Source of the DNA: Reticulitermes speratus
Lineage: Eukaryota > Arthropoda > Insecta > Blattodea > Rhinotermitidae
Length of the DNA: 64,000 nt
Direction of reading: 5' to 3'
NCBI GenBank assembly: GCA_021186555.1
Contig: JAJKFL010000042.1
Coordinates: forward strand, 43,747,980 to 43,811,979
Below, piece by piece: positions 11,207 to 24,084 of the stretch. The notes below the pieces were generated by a model. That model saw only the letters and a program-made list of their open reading frames with translations. It searched no databases and had not been told where the DNA came from. The first letter of the stretch is position 1; the number at the start of each line of letters is the position of its first letter. Position numbers and translations under genes: made by a program.

Positions 11207-14200
11207 CTCATGATCTGTGTATAGCCCGTACAGGAAGTATCATGATCTGTGTATAGCCGTACAGGAAGTATCATGATCTGTGTATAGCCGTACAGGAAGT
11301 ATCATGATCTGTGTATAGCTGTACAGGAAGTATCATGATCTGTGTATAGCCCGTACAGGAAGTATCATAATCTGTGTATAGCCCGTACAGGAAGTATCAT
11401 GATCTGTGTATAGCCGTACAGGAAGTATCATGATCTGTGTATAGCCGTACAGGAAGTATCATGATCTGTGTATAGCTGTACAGGAAGTATCAGATCTGTG
11501 TATAGCCCGTACAGGAAGTATCATGATCTGTGTATAGCTGTACAGGAAGTATCATGATCTGTGTATAGCCCGTACAGGAAGTATCATAATCTGTGTATAG
11601 CCCGTACAGGAAGTATCATGATCTGTGTATAGCCCGTACAGGAAGTATCATAATCTGTGTATAGCCGTACAGGAAGTATCATGATCTGTGTATAGCCCGT
11701 ACAGGAAGTATCATGATCTGTGTATAGCCGTACAGGAAGTATCATGATCTGTGTATAGCCCGTACAGGAAGTATCATGATCTGTGTATAGCCGTACAGGA
11801 AGTATCATGATCTGTGTATAGCCCGTACAGGAAGTATCATGATCTGTGTATAGCCATACAGGAAGTATCATGATCTGTGTATAGCCCGTACAGGAAGTAT
11901 CATGATCTGTGTATAGCCGTACAGGAAGTATCATGATCTGTGTATAGCCCGTACAGGAAGTATCATGATCTGTGTATAGCCCGTACAGGAAGTATCATGA
12001 TCTGTGTATAGCCCGTACAGGAAGTATCATGATCTGTGTATAGCCCGTACAGGAAGTATCATGATCTGTGTATAGCCGTACAGGAAGTATCATGATCTGT
12101 GTATAGCCGTACAGGAAGTATCATGATCTGTGTATAGCCCGTACAGGAAGTATCATGATCTGTGTATAGCCGTACAGGAAGTATCATGATCTTGTGTATA
12201 GCCCGTACAGGAAGTATCATGATCTGTGTATAGCCGTACAGGAAGTATCATAATCTGTGTATAGCCGTACAGGAAGTATCATGATCTGTGTATAGCCGTA
12301 CAGGAAGTATCATGATCTGTGTATAGCCCGTACAGGAAGTATCATGATCTGTGTATAGCCGTACAGGAAGTATCATAATCTGTGTATAGCCCGTACAGGA
12401 AGTATCATGATCTGTGTATAGCCGTACAGGAAGTATCATGATCTGTGTATAGCCCGTACAGGAAGTTCATGATCTGTGTATAGCCCGTACAGGAAGTATC
12501 ATAATCTGTGTATAGCCCGTACAGGAAGTATCAAATCTGTGTATAGCCCGTACAGGAAGTATCATATCTGTGTATAGCCCGTACAGGAAGTATCATAATC
12601 TGTGTATAGCCGTACAGGAAGTATCATAATCTGTGTATAGCCCGTACAGGAAGTATCATGATCTGTGTATAGCCGTACAGGAAGTATCATGATCTGTGTA
12701 TAGCCCGTACAGGAAGTATCATAATCTGTGTATAGCCGTACAGGAAGTATCATATCTGTGTATAGCCGTACAGGAAGTATCATAATCTGTGTATAGCCCG
12801 TACAGGAAGTATCATGATCTGTGTATAGCCCGTACAGGAAGTATCATATCTGTGTATAGCCGTACAGGAAGTATCATGATCTGTGTATAGCTGTACAAGA
12901 AGTATCATATTGTGTATAGCCCGTACAGGAAGTATCATGATCTGTGTATAGCCCGTACAGGAAGTATCATAATCTGTGTATAGCCCGTACAGGAAGTATC
13001 ATAATCTGTGTATAGCCGTACAGGAAGTATCATGATCTGTGTATAGCCCGTACAGGAAGTATCATAATTTGTGTATAGCCCGTACAGGAAGTATCATGAT
13101 CTGTGTATAGCCCGTACAGGAAGTATCATAATCTGTGTATAGCCGTACAGGAAGTATCATGATCTGTGTATAGCTGTACAGAAGTATCATATCTGTGTAT
13201 AGCCGTACAGGAAGTATCATGATCTGTGTATAGCTGTACAAGAAGTATCATAATCTGTGTATAGCCGTACAGGAAGTATCATGATCTGTGTATAGCCGTA
13301 CAGGAAGTATCATGATCTGTGTATAGCCGTACAGGAAGTATCATGATCTGTGTATAGCCGTACAGGAAGTATCATGATCTGTGTATAGCCGCTACAGGAA
13401 GTATCATGATCTGTGTATAGCCCGTACAGGAAGTATCATGATCTGTGTATAGCCCGTACAGGAAGTATCATGATCTGTGTATAGCTGTACAAGAAGTATC
13501 ATAATCTGTGTATAGCCGTACAGGAAGTATCATGATCTGTGTATAGCCGTACAGGAAGTATCATGATCTGTGTATAGCCCGTACAGGAAGTATCATGATC
13601 TGTGTATAGCCCGTACAGGAAGTATCATGATCTGTGTATAGCCCGTACAGGAAGTATCATGATCTGTGTATAGCTGTACAAGAAGTATCATAATCTGTGT
13701 ATAGCCGTACAGGAAGTATCATGATCTGTGTATAGCCGTACAGGAAGTATCATGATCTGTGTATAGCCCGTACAGGAAGTATCATGATCTGTGTATAGCC
13801 CGTACAGGAAGTATCATAATCTGTGTATAGCCCGTACAGGAAGTATCATGATCTGTGTATAGCCCGTACAGGAAGTATCATAATCTGTGTATAGCCGTAC
13901 AGGAAGTATCATGATCTGTGTATAGCTGTACAAGAAGTATCATAATCTGTGTATAGCCGTACAGGAAGTATCATGATCTGTGTATAGCTGTACAAGAAGT
14001 ATCATAATCTGTGTATAGCCGTACAGGAAGTATCATGATCTGTGTATAGCCGTACAGGAAGTATCATGATCTGTGTATAGCCGTACAGGAAGTATCATGA
14101 TCTGTGTATAGCCCGTACAGGAAGTATCATGATCTGTGTATAGCCCGTACAGGAAGTATCATGATCTGTGTATAGCCCGTACAGGAAGTATCATGATCTG

Positions 14201-17170
14201 TGTATAGCTGTACAAGAAGTATCATAATCTGTGTATAGCCCGTACAGGAAGTATCATAATCTGTGTATAGCCGTACAGGAAGTATCATGATCTGTGTATA
14301 GCTGTACAAGAAGTATCATAATCTGTGTATAGCCCGTACAGGAAGTATCATGATCTGTGTATAGCTGTACAAGAAGTATCATAATCTGTGTATAGCCGTA
14401 CAGGAAGTATCATAATCTGTGTATAGCTGTACAAGAAGTATCATAATCTGTGTATAGCCGTACAGGAAGTATCATGATCTGTGTATAGCTGTACAAGAAG
14501 TATCATAATCTGTGTATAGCCCGTACAGGAAGTATCATGATCTGTGTATAGCTGTACAAGAAGTATCATGATCTGTGTATAGCCCGTACAGGAAGTATCA
14601 TGATCTGTGTATAGCCCGTACAGGAAGTATCATGATCTGTGTATAGCTGTACAAGAAGTATCATGATCTGTGTATAGCCCGTACAGGAAGTATCATGATC
14701 TGTGTATAGCTGTACAAGAATGTATCATAATCTGTGTATAGCCCGTACAAGAAGTATCATAATCTGTGTATAGCCCGTACAGGAAGTATCATGATCTGTG
14801 TATAGCTGTACAAGAAGTATCATGATCTGTGTATAGCCCGTACAGGAAGTATCATGATCTGTGTATAGCTGTAACAGAAGTATCATGATCTGTGTATAGC
14901 CCGTACAAGAAGTATCATAATCTGTGTATAGCCCGTACAGGAAGTATCATGATCTGTGTATAGCTGTACAAGAAGTATCATGATCTGTGTATAGCCCGTA
15001 CAGGAAGTATCATGATCTGTGTATAGCTGTACAAGAAGTATCATAATCTGTGTAAGCCCGTACAAGAAGTATCATAATCTGTGTATAGCCCGTACAGGAA
15101 GTATCATGATCTGTGTATAGCTGTACAAGAAGTATCATGATCTGTGTATAGCCCGTACAGGAAGTATCATGATCTGTGTATAGCTGTACAAGAAGTATCA
15201 TGATCTGTGTATAGCCCGTACAAGAAGTATCATAATCTGTGTATAGCCCGTACAGGAAGTATCATGATCTGTGTATAGCTGTACAAGAAGTATCATGATC
15301 TGTGTATAGCCCGTACAGGAAGTATCATGATCTGTGTATAGCTGTACAAGAAGTATCATAATCTGTGTATAGCCCGTACAGGAAGTATCATGATCTGTGT
15401 ATAGCTGTACAAGAAGTATCATGATCTGTGTATAGCCGTACAGGAAGTATCATGATCTGTGTATAGCCCGTACAAGTGAAGTATATCATGATCTGTGTAT
15501 AGCCCGTACAGGAAGTATCATAATCTGTGTATAGCCGTACAGGAAGTATCATGATCTGTGTATAGCTGTACAAGAAGTATCATATCTGTGTATAGCCCGT
15601 ACAGGAAGTATCATAAACTGTGTATAGCCGTACAGGAAGTATCATGATCTGTGTATAGCTGTACAAGAAGTATCATAATCTGTGTATAGCCCGTACAGGA
15701 AGTATCATGATCTGTGTATAGCTGTACAAGAAGTATCATAATCTGTGTATAGCCCGTACAAGAAGTATCATAATCTGTGTATAGCCCGTACAGGAAGTAT
15801 CATGATCTGTGTATAGCTGTACAAGAAGTATCATGATCTGTGTATAGCCCGTACAGGAAGTATCATGATCTGTGTATAGCTGTACAAGAAGTATCATGAT
15901 CTGTGTATAGCCCGTACAAGAAGTATCATAATCTGTGTATAGCCCGTACAGGAAGTATCATGATCTGTGTATAGCTGTACAAGAAGTATCATGATCTGTG
16001 TATAGCCCGTACAGGAAGTATCATGATCTGTGTATAGCTGTACAGAAGTATCATAATCTGTGTATAGCCCGTACAGAAGTATCATAATCTGTGTATAGCC
16101 CGTACAGGAAGTATCATGATCTGTGTATAGCTGTACAAGAAGTATCATGATCTGTGTATAGCCGTACAGGAAGTATCATGATCTGTGTATAGCTGTACAA
16201 GAAGTATCATGATCTGTGTATAGCCCGTACAAGAAGTATCATAATCTGTGTATAGCCGTACAGGAAGTATCATGATCTGTGTATAGCTGTACAGAAGTAT
16301 CATGATCTGTGTATAGCCGTACAGGAAGTATCATGATCTGTGTATAGCTGTACAAGAAGTATCATAATCTGTGTATAGCCGTACAGGAAGTATCATGATC
16401 TGTGTATAGCTGTACAAGAAGTATCATGATCTGTGTATAGCCGTACAGGAAGTATCATGATCTGTGTATAGCCGTACAGGAAGTATCATGATCTGTGTAT
16501 AGCCCGTACAGGAAGTATCATGATCTGTGTATAGCCCGTACAGGAAGTATCATGATCTGTGTATAGCTGTACAAGAAGTATCATAATCTGTGTATAGCCC
16601 GTACAGGAAGTATCATAATCTGTGTATAGCCGTACAGGAAGTATCATGATCTGTGTATAGCTGTACAAGAAGTATCATAATCTGTGTATAGCCGTACAGG
16701 AAGTATCATAATCTGTGTATAGCCGTACAGGAAGTATCATGATCTGTGTATAGCCGTACAGGAAGTATCATAATCTGTGTATAGCCCGTACAGGAAGTAT
16801 CATAATCTGTGTATAGCCGTACAGGAAGTATCATGATCTGTGTATAGCTGTACAAGAAGTATCATATCTGTGTATAGCCGTACAGGAAGTATCATGATCT
16901 GTGTATAGCCGTACAAGAAGTATCATGATCTGTGTATAGCCGTACAGGAAGTATCATGATCTGTGTATAGCCGTACAGGAAGTATCATGATCTGTGTATA
17001 GCCGTACAGGAAGTATCATGATCTGTGTATAGCCGTACAGGAAGTATCATGATCTGTGTATAGCGTACAGGAAGTATCATGATCTGTGTATAGCTGTACA
17101 GGAAGTATCATGATCTGTGTATAGCCGTACAGGAAGTATCATGATCTGTGTATAGCCGTACAGGAAGTAT
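11207..17170. repeat. 6-kb satellite, 31/32-bp monomer, about 190 copies
   Basis: The monomer reads GTATCATGATCTGTGTATAG then CCGTACAGGAA (31 bp), or CCCGTACAGGAA (32 bp). A second type has CTGTACAAGAA, often followed by ATAATC in place of ATGATC. Types CCG and CCCG dominate 11.2-12.9 kb. CTGTACAAG types become frequent after about 13.2 kb and disappear again after about 16.9 kb. From about 14.7 to 16.25 kb, five-monomer higher-order units of 156-158 bp recur. Minus-strand open frames are repeat artefacts. Confidence 0.97.
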
Positions 17171-17314
17171 AGTATCTTCTGGCTATCTTGCATTTTGTAT
17201 CTCGACATTTAGTCTTTTTGCCATTATTTCTTCTTCAAGACACGCGTCGTTCCCAGGACAACCTTTGTACAGCGATGAACTGTGTTTAGCAGAGACTTCT
17301 TCCAAATACGTTAT

Positions 17315-17339
17315 TATTATTATTATATATTATTATTGT

Positions 17340-17391
<52 letters not shown>

Positions 17392-17392
17392 C
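17315..17392. repeat. TTA/TAG microsatellite cluster
   Basis: ATTATTATTATTAT passes into (GTA)n from about 17345 to 17392, directly before a SINE head. Poly-Val and poly-Thr open frames here are spurious. Confidence 0.9.
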
Positions 17393-17545
17393 CCAGTTGC
17401 CGCGCGTCTAAGGCTGGATCTGCGGCCGCTCGCTTGTGATTGTGGGTTCGAATCCCTCCGAGGCATGGATGTCTGTCTCTGTGGAGTGTTGTGTGTTGTC
17501 AGTATGGATGCAGAGGGAAGATGTTTGGCCTTAAAAGAACGAAGA
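17393..17545 (+). mobile_element. SINE A, 3'-truncated
   Basis: A tRNA-like head (CGGCCGCTCGCTTGTGATTG then GTGGGTTCGAATCCC) is followed by the family body start GGCATGGATGTCTGTCTC. The copy breaks off near 17500 where the usual CAGGTAGAGGTC block should follow. Confidence 0.8.
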
Positions 17546-17574
17546 AACGGGAATGAAGGAAGGGGGCACAATGG

Positions 17575-17955
17575 GGAGCTTTTTGCTCTGTACTGCTCAC
17601 TTAGTATTATTCGGGTGATCAAATTAAGAACTATGAGATGAGCGGAGCATGTGGCACGCATGAGGTAGAGGAGAGGTGAATACAGGTTTTGGTAGGAAAA
17701 ATTCAAGAAAGGATACAACTTGGAAGACCTAGGCGTAGATGGAAGATAATATTAAAATCTTTCTAAAGTAAATAATTTGGGAGGACGTGGACTGGATTGA
17801 TCTGGCACGGGAAACGGACAAATGGTAGGCTTTTGTAAACTCAGTGATAAACCTTCGGGTTTTATAAAATTTATTGACTAGCTGAGGAACAGGTAGCTTC
17901 TTAAAAAGGACTCTGCCCCTTCAAGTTATTATTATTATTATTATTATTATTAGTG
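17575..17955 (+). pseudogene. LINE 3' end (C-terminal tail), decayed, with (ATT)n tail
   Basis: Conceptual translation gives, with stops and a frameshift, IKLRTMR, AEHVARM, YRFW and then DWIDLARETDKWWAFVNS. This matches the C-terminal tail common to arthropod RTE-like LINE open frames. It ends in an (ATT)n tract at about 17930-17953, as expected for a LINE 3' end. Related tails lie at 19.65 kb (minus) and 40.55 kb (minus). Only the last ~100 codons remain. Confidence 0.7.
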
Positions 17956-19620
17956 GCGTTATTTATTTATTGTTTCCATTTCTTTTTCTGCAGTACGTGT
18001 GTCTGCTCACCATATCACACCATGGAGTGTCTTATTTAACGACGCTCTCCCACATTATAATTGTTGTAGCTTCGGTGATGAACGGATGAATGAGTATAGA
18101 GCATTGATGGAAAGATACTGGAAGGTTAAAACTGATGTACTTGTGAAATAAGCCTGTCAGAGTGCCGAAACTTGTAGCAAATAACAGTGTGAACATAGGA
18201 ATATCTGTTGTATTAGTGTCTTTGTTGTGCAGGATGGCGTTCTGTTGATTGATATTTGAAACTTTAAAGATTAACTTCTCTGTTTATATAAGGAATCAGT
18301 CCGTACCGCGCAGTAAACACTCTGCACCTCAGTTATAGAAACCAATCAGTTAATGTTGTATAAGGCAAAAGTTGCTGTTTTTTTTTTCTGAGTTCCGTAC
18401 ACAACACATAACGCAATGTGAGCACCATGTAGAATTTTTGAATGTTAAACGTGGTGGCAAGTGAAATGCCCGCTAGGCTTTAAAAGGTTAAGATTTTGCA
18501 CTGTAAATCTTGAAGAAGTACAGAATATACTGGAACATTTTCTTCAGAAATTACTACTTTCTTTGCTTCTGGTTTTTTTTTTTACCCATTTAAATTGAAA
18601 ATAGCCTAGTGTTGTCAGACGTCATTTGGATGTTATGGAGGTAAGTTCACGGATTTTAATTTCCGTATTTGGAATTGCGCTCTCCGATAACGGTAGAATA
18701 TTTCACGTTTTGGCTTTAATTTCTTAAATTAGATAAAAAAATGCTTTTTTAATGGACTAAACCAAAAGTATGTTCACATTGAGAGAAAAAATGTTACCCC
18801 CCCCCCCCCCCCCTAACTAAAAATAATACCATCGAATGAAAATGTTTTAGTTTTTATCCGAGGAAGGAGTGAAGTATAAATAAGCCTTAAGTAACTTTTT
18901 TCTCTTTTATTATAATTTTTTCCAATTGTTCTAATGTCTCCCAGGTTGGCTTTTATAAGTATAAGAGGGCGCTTGATGCAGGGGGTTGGGGGGGAAGAAG
19001 TTGAGAAGTTAATTACTTTGAGTTTTAGTTCCATGGTGCAGCAGGGAGGGAGCAGGCTATTTAGCCCTTGGGATGGGGTGGCAAGGTTGATGGCGGGGGA
19101 GAAGGGGTTGAATTTCGGCGGAGGATTCGAGATCATTACAAAATTCAGTACCTTGTTTCCAAAACAGAAAAAAAAAATTACCGCTACTGTGATGTTTTCT
19201 TCGGGGAAAATATAAATGTAGAGAAGTCTCGTAAAATAATATTTGAATGTGAATATTATAAACTTTTTAGGAATTAGAATTAAGTGAAAGTAAAGATATA
19301 AGTAAAAGTTCGCGCCTACTCAATTTTGGCACACGACAGTAAGGTCACAATGAAGTTACGTACAGCGGTTAATTCTAATAGCTCTCCATAGATGGCTCCA
19401 TTTTGTGAAATATTTTGAGAGGTGTTATAATGCTGTGGCGATTCAGGGGATTAGCGGAATTTTTAACACTTTGGGAACGTTTTGAATCTCTGATCTCTTG
19501 ACGAAGAAATAAATACAGCGAGGGAGTGTTAGAGAAAATGAAGCTTATCACAGTGAGACAGTTTCTTCGAAGGAGAGGTTAACTGACTTCTTGCAGCAGA
19601 GTGCTTCTTTAGAAGCTGAT
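17956..19620. other. Unassigned sequence, partly dispersed-repeat like
   Basis: No gene. 18255-18370 contains GTCCGTACCGCGCAGTAAAC and CCAATCAGTTAATGTTGTA, which match blocks of the dispersed family at 55.97-56.6 kb (inverse order). A C homopolymer lies at 18797-18812. Confidence 0.5.
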
Positions 19621-19639
19621 ATTTCCTCAGCTGTTCAAG

Positions 19640-19875
19640 ATATTTCCTGCGTTTTGTGAACCCCGAAGGTCCATTACCATATGCACAACAGCCCGCCATT
19701 CTTCCCTATCCTGAACCAAATGATTCCTGTCCACACCTTCCCATCCTATTGCTTTTAAGATACATTTTGATATTATCGTCCCTTCTGCACTTAGGTTTTC
19801 CAAGCGTCTACTTTTCTCCAGGATTTCCCACCAACCTTGAATGAATAACCGTGACATTAATATCCACAACACCGC
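19640..19875 (-). pseudogene. LINE C-terminal tail fragment, minus strand
   Basis: Minus-strand translation contains AIGWEGVDRNHLVQDREEW, AVVHMVMDLR and QNAGNIL. This is the same C-terminal signature (WxxLAQDRDxWRALVNxxMNLRVPxNAG) as the tails at 17.8 and 40.6 kb. A frameshift interrupts the upstream part. No catalytic domain is present. Confidence 0.65.
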
Positions 19876-20683
19876 ACCAGTAAAATAAACTATCGCTGAG
19901 TTTGATGGATTTTGTGTGGCATTGCGGTTTTAAATAAACAAATCATTCTGTTCTAGTTTCTACATATTGCAGTTGTATTTGTTTCCGGAATAATTAATTT
20001 CTGAATGCATAGTCCCCAGCATTTCAAAAGGCTTTATACCGTGAATGTTTATGGTGCTTTTCGTACTCACACCATGGAAGACAGTCCAATAGGTAGAATC
20101 TCTCCACATATCCCTCGATTTCTTACCCTCCCGACTCCAATGTATTTCTCTCTATTCCTCTCACAATCGTCTAGCCTTTGTAGTCATACAAATGTTGGTA
20201 ATGATGGCCACATATAATCTGCCTTAGTTACAATCGCTTTGGGCTAGTTGATTGGCCAACTAGGGACTTGAGGGGAATATGACAATCAGAACGGGCGAAG
20301 TTCTAGCTTTATCCTCGTCGTCCATGGAGCTTTCGCCTGCTGTCGTCTTGTCATGTGCAGCTGGGTTTATATCACGGTGGCTGATTTTGCCTTATCACGG
20401 TTTTATACAAACGACGACTAAGGAAATTGTCCCTGTTGAGTGGCGTCGTTGTTCTGATGAGTGAAACAGCTGTTGATGAATATTGAAGACTTGTGGGAGG
20501 GTAGGGCGTCGTTGTCTGCATGTTGCTTGGAAGGGCCTCCAATCGTCAAGAAAATAATTCGTTTGTATTAAGTGAAAACCAGAACGAAGGTTATTATGAA
20601 AAAAATCAGTCAAAATGATTGTTATGTATCGTCGTTAGATCCATGCAGGCTGTTCTTGGACTTGGTACTAGTAGATTATTTTA
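19876..20683. other. Unassigned sequence
   Basis: Nothing recognised; open frames on both strands are short. Confidence 0.5.
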
Positions 20684-21675
20684 ATGATTTCAGTAATAAG
20701 TCATCAACAAATGCACAAAACCGTCAATAAAGGTATAAATTAACCTTTTATCATTATTAAAATACCCTACATACGTTTCGGCTTGCGAGAAGCCATCATC
20801 AGGGGTTTACAGTCCTGGGCATAGTGGCATCCTTGGTAATGAAAAAGCTGATGAACTTGCAAGGCAAGGTGCAGCTAAGCCATTACTTGGCCCAGAGCCG
20901 GCTCTTGGAATACCAAAGTGTTCAGCAAGAGAAGCAATCAAGAACTGGACTGAGTGTCAACATTTAACTACCTGGAACTACCACAAACATGGAAAACTCT
21001 TTATCAATGGACCATGCAAAAAGAAAGCTGATGGCCTGATTAAATTGAGCAGGAATCAACTTAGATCAGTAGTAGCATTCCTCACAGGACATGCACCTGT
21101 GAGAAGCACTTGAACATTATGGGCCTCTTCGAAGGAGATCCGACTGCAGATTTTGTGGGTCGGAGACTGAAACTGTGCACCATATTGTTTGTGGTTGCGA
21201 GGCACTGGCTCGACAACGTTATAAGCTCTTTGGGAAGATGTTCGCTGAACCAAGAGATATAAGCTTGGCTCCACTAAAAGACCTGTGTCTCTTTATTAGC
21301 AGCACAGGGCTAATGAACCAATGCTGAAAGAAAGACTAAGGTGAGCACAATAAGCCTAAGGCTGCGGTGCATCCGGAGCGAATGCCGACGGGCCCATAGA
21401 AAGAAGAAGAAGAAGAGAGGGGTTTACAGTTGTACTTATCAAATGCTGTGCTACGGTCTGTCATCGACACTCACAATATAACTTCAGTCTTCGTTTTTCA
21501 GGTGGTCGTAAAACAGTTTGCACAGCATTTGATAAGTACAACTGTAAACCCCTGATGATGGCTTCTCGCAAGCCGAAACGTATGTAGGGTATTTTAATAA
21601 TGATAAGAGGTTAATTTATACCTTTATTGATGGTTTTGTGCATTTGTTGGTGACTTATTGGTGATTACAGAAATG
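20684..21675. mobile_element. Foldback family 1 element split by a LINE insertion
   Basis: The left arm (about 20684-20813, resuming at 21431-21452) and right arm (about 21517-21675) are inverted copies. Shared blocks include TCAACAAATGCACAAAACC, CAATAAAGGTATAAATTAAC and TACCCTACATACGTTTCGGC. Each arm carries a hammerhead-like core. On the right arm CTGATGA is 21552-21558, stem II is GGCTT/AAGCC, GAA is 21575-21577 and stem III is ACGTATGT. ACCC/GGGT can form a 4-bp stem I. Confidence 0.85.
20814..21417 (+). pseudogene. 5'-truncated non-LTR retrotransposon: RNase H and zinc-knuckle tail
   Basis: The insert begins inside the RNase H domain (PGHSGILGNEKADELARQG). It continues through LTGHAPVRKHLNIMGLF and a CRFCGSETETVHHIVCGC Cys/His motif typical of the I/Jockey-side LINE C-terminus. 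It ends LMNQC-stop, a 3' UTR and an AAGAAGAAGAAG tail. Two frame breaks (about 21105 and 21144) inactivate the reading frame. A perfect 13-bp target duplication, AGGGGTTTACAGT, flanks it (20801-20813 and 21418-21430). Severe 5' truncation with a tail and duplication is the signature of target-primed reverse transcription. Confidence 0.9.
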
Positions 21676-22866
21676 CACGGTGAATTAAGATTAAAGTTGT
21701 TTAAAAAATGATTTCAGTATTCATGTCGCAGTTGATGCAATATGAAGAATTTCTCTTCTTGCACTGTTATTGTGTTAACGCAACACGGTTTTAGTTTTCA
21801 TAGATTAATTCTTAGAATTCATTAGAATGGAATGGAGTTGCTTAGGTAGGGTAGTCGTTAGATCATTAGAGCATTTCCTCCAGTCATCAATTGTGTTTCA
21901 GCAACAGTTACCCCATCCAGCACAAAGATAAGATTGAGTGGACCTCTACCTTCCACTCCGGTGGACAGAGACAAGTTTAGTTTAACATTATTTTAGAACC
22001 AGACAGTAATGACGTAATCGAAGTAATAATATGGCATTAGTCAGGAGGGGCTGAGGGAAACCATGCAAAGCGTCAGTCGGTTATTTGGTGTCGCGACTAA
22101 GCTTCAAACCTGGTACCTTCCAATTATGAGTGAGCTGTTACCACTGCACCCTGCTGGATGTTATTGAAAGTCAAGACAGTAGAAATATATGAAGTTATGA
22201 AATTATTGTTTTGAACTGAGGGCTTTAAGCCGATTGAAAGAAACATGTAGGCCTCTTTTGTGTTCGATGCGGTTAAATTTTTCTCAATATTCTATTGCTT
22301 TGGTTGTCAGAGAATAAAATGCGGCCAGACTCTAAAGAGACGTCGTCAAATACGCTTACAAATGAGTCTATAGCGTCTGTGAGCAGCTGAACCCAATTAA
22401 ATGGCGAACTGATCAGGCAGCTTGGAGCTTATTGCGGTGGGGGTGCTACAGGGAGCTTTTGCTGCCCCCCTCCCAGCCCCCCAGCCGCTTCTGAACTTTG
22501 AGATGGGATTGGGGGGGGGGGGGGGCGGGGGCGAATTCCAACACTTAGTTGCCTATTCATTAATTAAACAAGAGGGGAGGTTTGGGTGGGGAAACTGCAA
22601 AAGAAGTGGTGCCAAAGTGAAATTTCAAACCCACCCACTTACCACCACTTTCCTTCCTCGTGGATGGTATAAAAGAAAATATCCTACGGCGTAACTTATT
22701 TAATAGGAAAAGAGAGAAAAATGGGAGGGGGGAATGGAGGAGTAAAGGGCTTTATTTAAATTCACTTGCCATTGAATTATCTTAAGGTCTGTCGGTCCAC
22801 TGCAAGTACATTTTGACAGCCGGACGTCTGCAGCGTAGATGAGCGTCTATTTGCGTCAATAAATGT
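21676..22866. other. Unassigned sequence
   Basis: No gene. A G homopolymer lies at about 22510-22524. Around 22095-22150 a B-box-like stretch may be a SINE remnant, which I cannot confirm. Confidence 0.5.
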
Positions 22867-22875
22867 ATATAGTCT

Positions 22876-23143
22876 TTATTTTCCAATGGCTTGACAGCCC
22901 CTTGGGGGGCCTAGGCCGCCTCATTATCGAGGCTTCACGATCACACACTTTTTAGACACACCACAATCGGTAGGACTCCTCTGGACGAGTGATCAGCCCG
23001 TCGCAGAGACCTCTACCTGACAACACACAACACTCACAAGAGACAGACATCCATGACCCCGGCGGGATTCGAACCCGCAATCCCAGCAAGCGAGCGGCCG
23101 CAGACCCACGCCTTAAACCGCACGGCCACTGGGATCGGCACAT
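22876..23143 (-). mobile_element. SINE A, full-length, minus strand
   Basis: On the minus strand the tRNA-like head begins GCCGATCCCAGTGGCCG. It has the B box GGGTTCGAATCCCGCC, then the body through CAGGTAGAGGTCTCTGCGAC, GGACGAGTGATCAGCCCG (complement) and the tail block GGGGCTGTCAAGCC. The target duplication is TATAGTCT (22868-22875, 23144-23151). About 265 bp, near consensus for this window. Confidence 0.9.
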
Positions 23144-23151
23144 TATAGTCT

Positions 23152-24080
23152 ACGTACTATAATAATAGGGCAGACTCTGATAGTCCTTTCATAGACGTTG
23201 TCTGTCTGAGGCTGAAACCGCCAGCGTTACGGAGACTGCATCTGTCTCCATCTTCATATCGGAAGGAAAAAGGAGAACCTACCTGGAATAGATCTTTATC
23301 AACGGCCCGCGAGAGTAGGTTTCCCTCCACTTTCCGTCCGAAGAAGGACAAAGATCTCTTCTCCGAAATATTGTGGTAATTTAGTTTTAGATACTTGACA
23401 ATGTCCGAAACACAGTCGTGTCTGTTACGATACGCCATCATCAGAATCCTATGACGTGTACTGTCGCCAACTCACAAATAATTTCCGGCCATTTTTGGTG
23501 GGCGGAAGTTCATTACCTTTTTCACAAGAGCCAGTCATTTACCCTATCCTGAGATGGAAGTCATTCCGTAATCTTATTCAGTATTTGAAACATTTTAATA
23601 GAATCCTTACATCTACGCTTAGGTCTCTCAAATACAGGTGCATCTTCAATTACGCAATCACAGTGTCCTGTCTTATTGTTTTTTAATTACGAAGTATATT
23701 AATTTCTTTTTCAAAATTCTAATGTACTAGTCATCAGCTGACTTCAGTGGCTGATTTCCGCTGAAGGGTAAATCACGTAAAACTTTTTAGGTCATAATTT
23801 CGGTTTTGGTGGGGCTTTATGGGGGCTAGCTTATAAATGCACGTAAATGGAAATTGCAACTTGCCAGAGGATTAGTGTCATATTTCAGAGTTTGATCAGC
23901 ACTTAATTAGAAAGCATGAATCTTCCGTAAACAATAAATGTTTAATAATTTACAACTCGCAGGATTAAACAATAAACAATCGTGTGCGCGGGAACAAATT
24001 ATGACTCGCAGCTGACGGTGTAAAGCGAACATGGGCATTGAAACGGTGTTCATGTAACACGCAGGCGAATCAGGGAAACT
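23152..24080. other. Unassigned sequence with hAT MITE relic
   Basis: 23700-23825 matches the interior of the hAT MITE at 26.07-26.47 kb (TTCTAATGTACTAGTCATCA, GGTAAATCACG and the TTTCGG block), so it is a fragment of the same family without clear ends. I see nothing else. Confidence 0.55.
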
Positions 24081-24084
24081 GTGG

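Noticed and set aside
11207..17170. CRISPR-like array
   Set aside because: Units are contiguous tandem repeats with no unique spacers, and the DNA is eukaryotic.
17282..17718. Poly-valine and poly-threonine proteins
   Set aside because: Encoded by a (GTA)n microsatellite plus SINE sequence.
23400..23450. Hammerhead-like core suggested by GCCATCATCAGAATCC
   Set aside because: The GAAAC half and a matching stem II are absent on the required strand.
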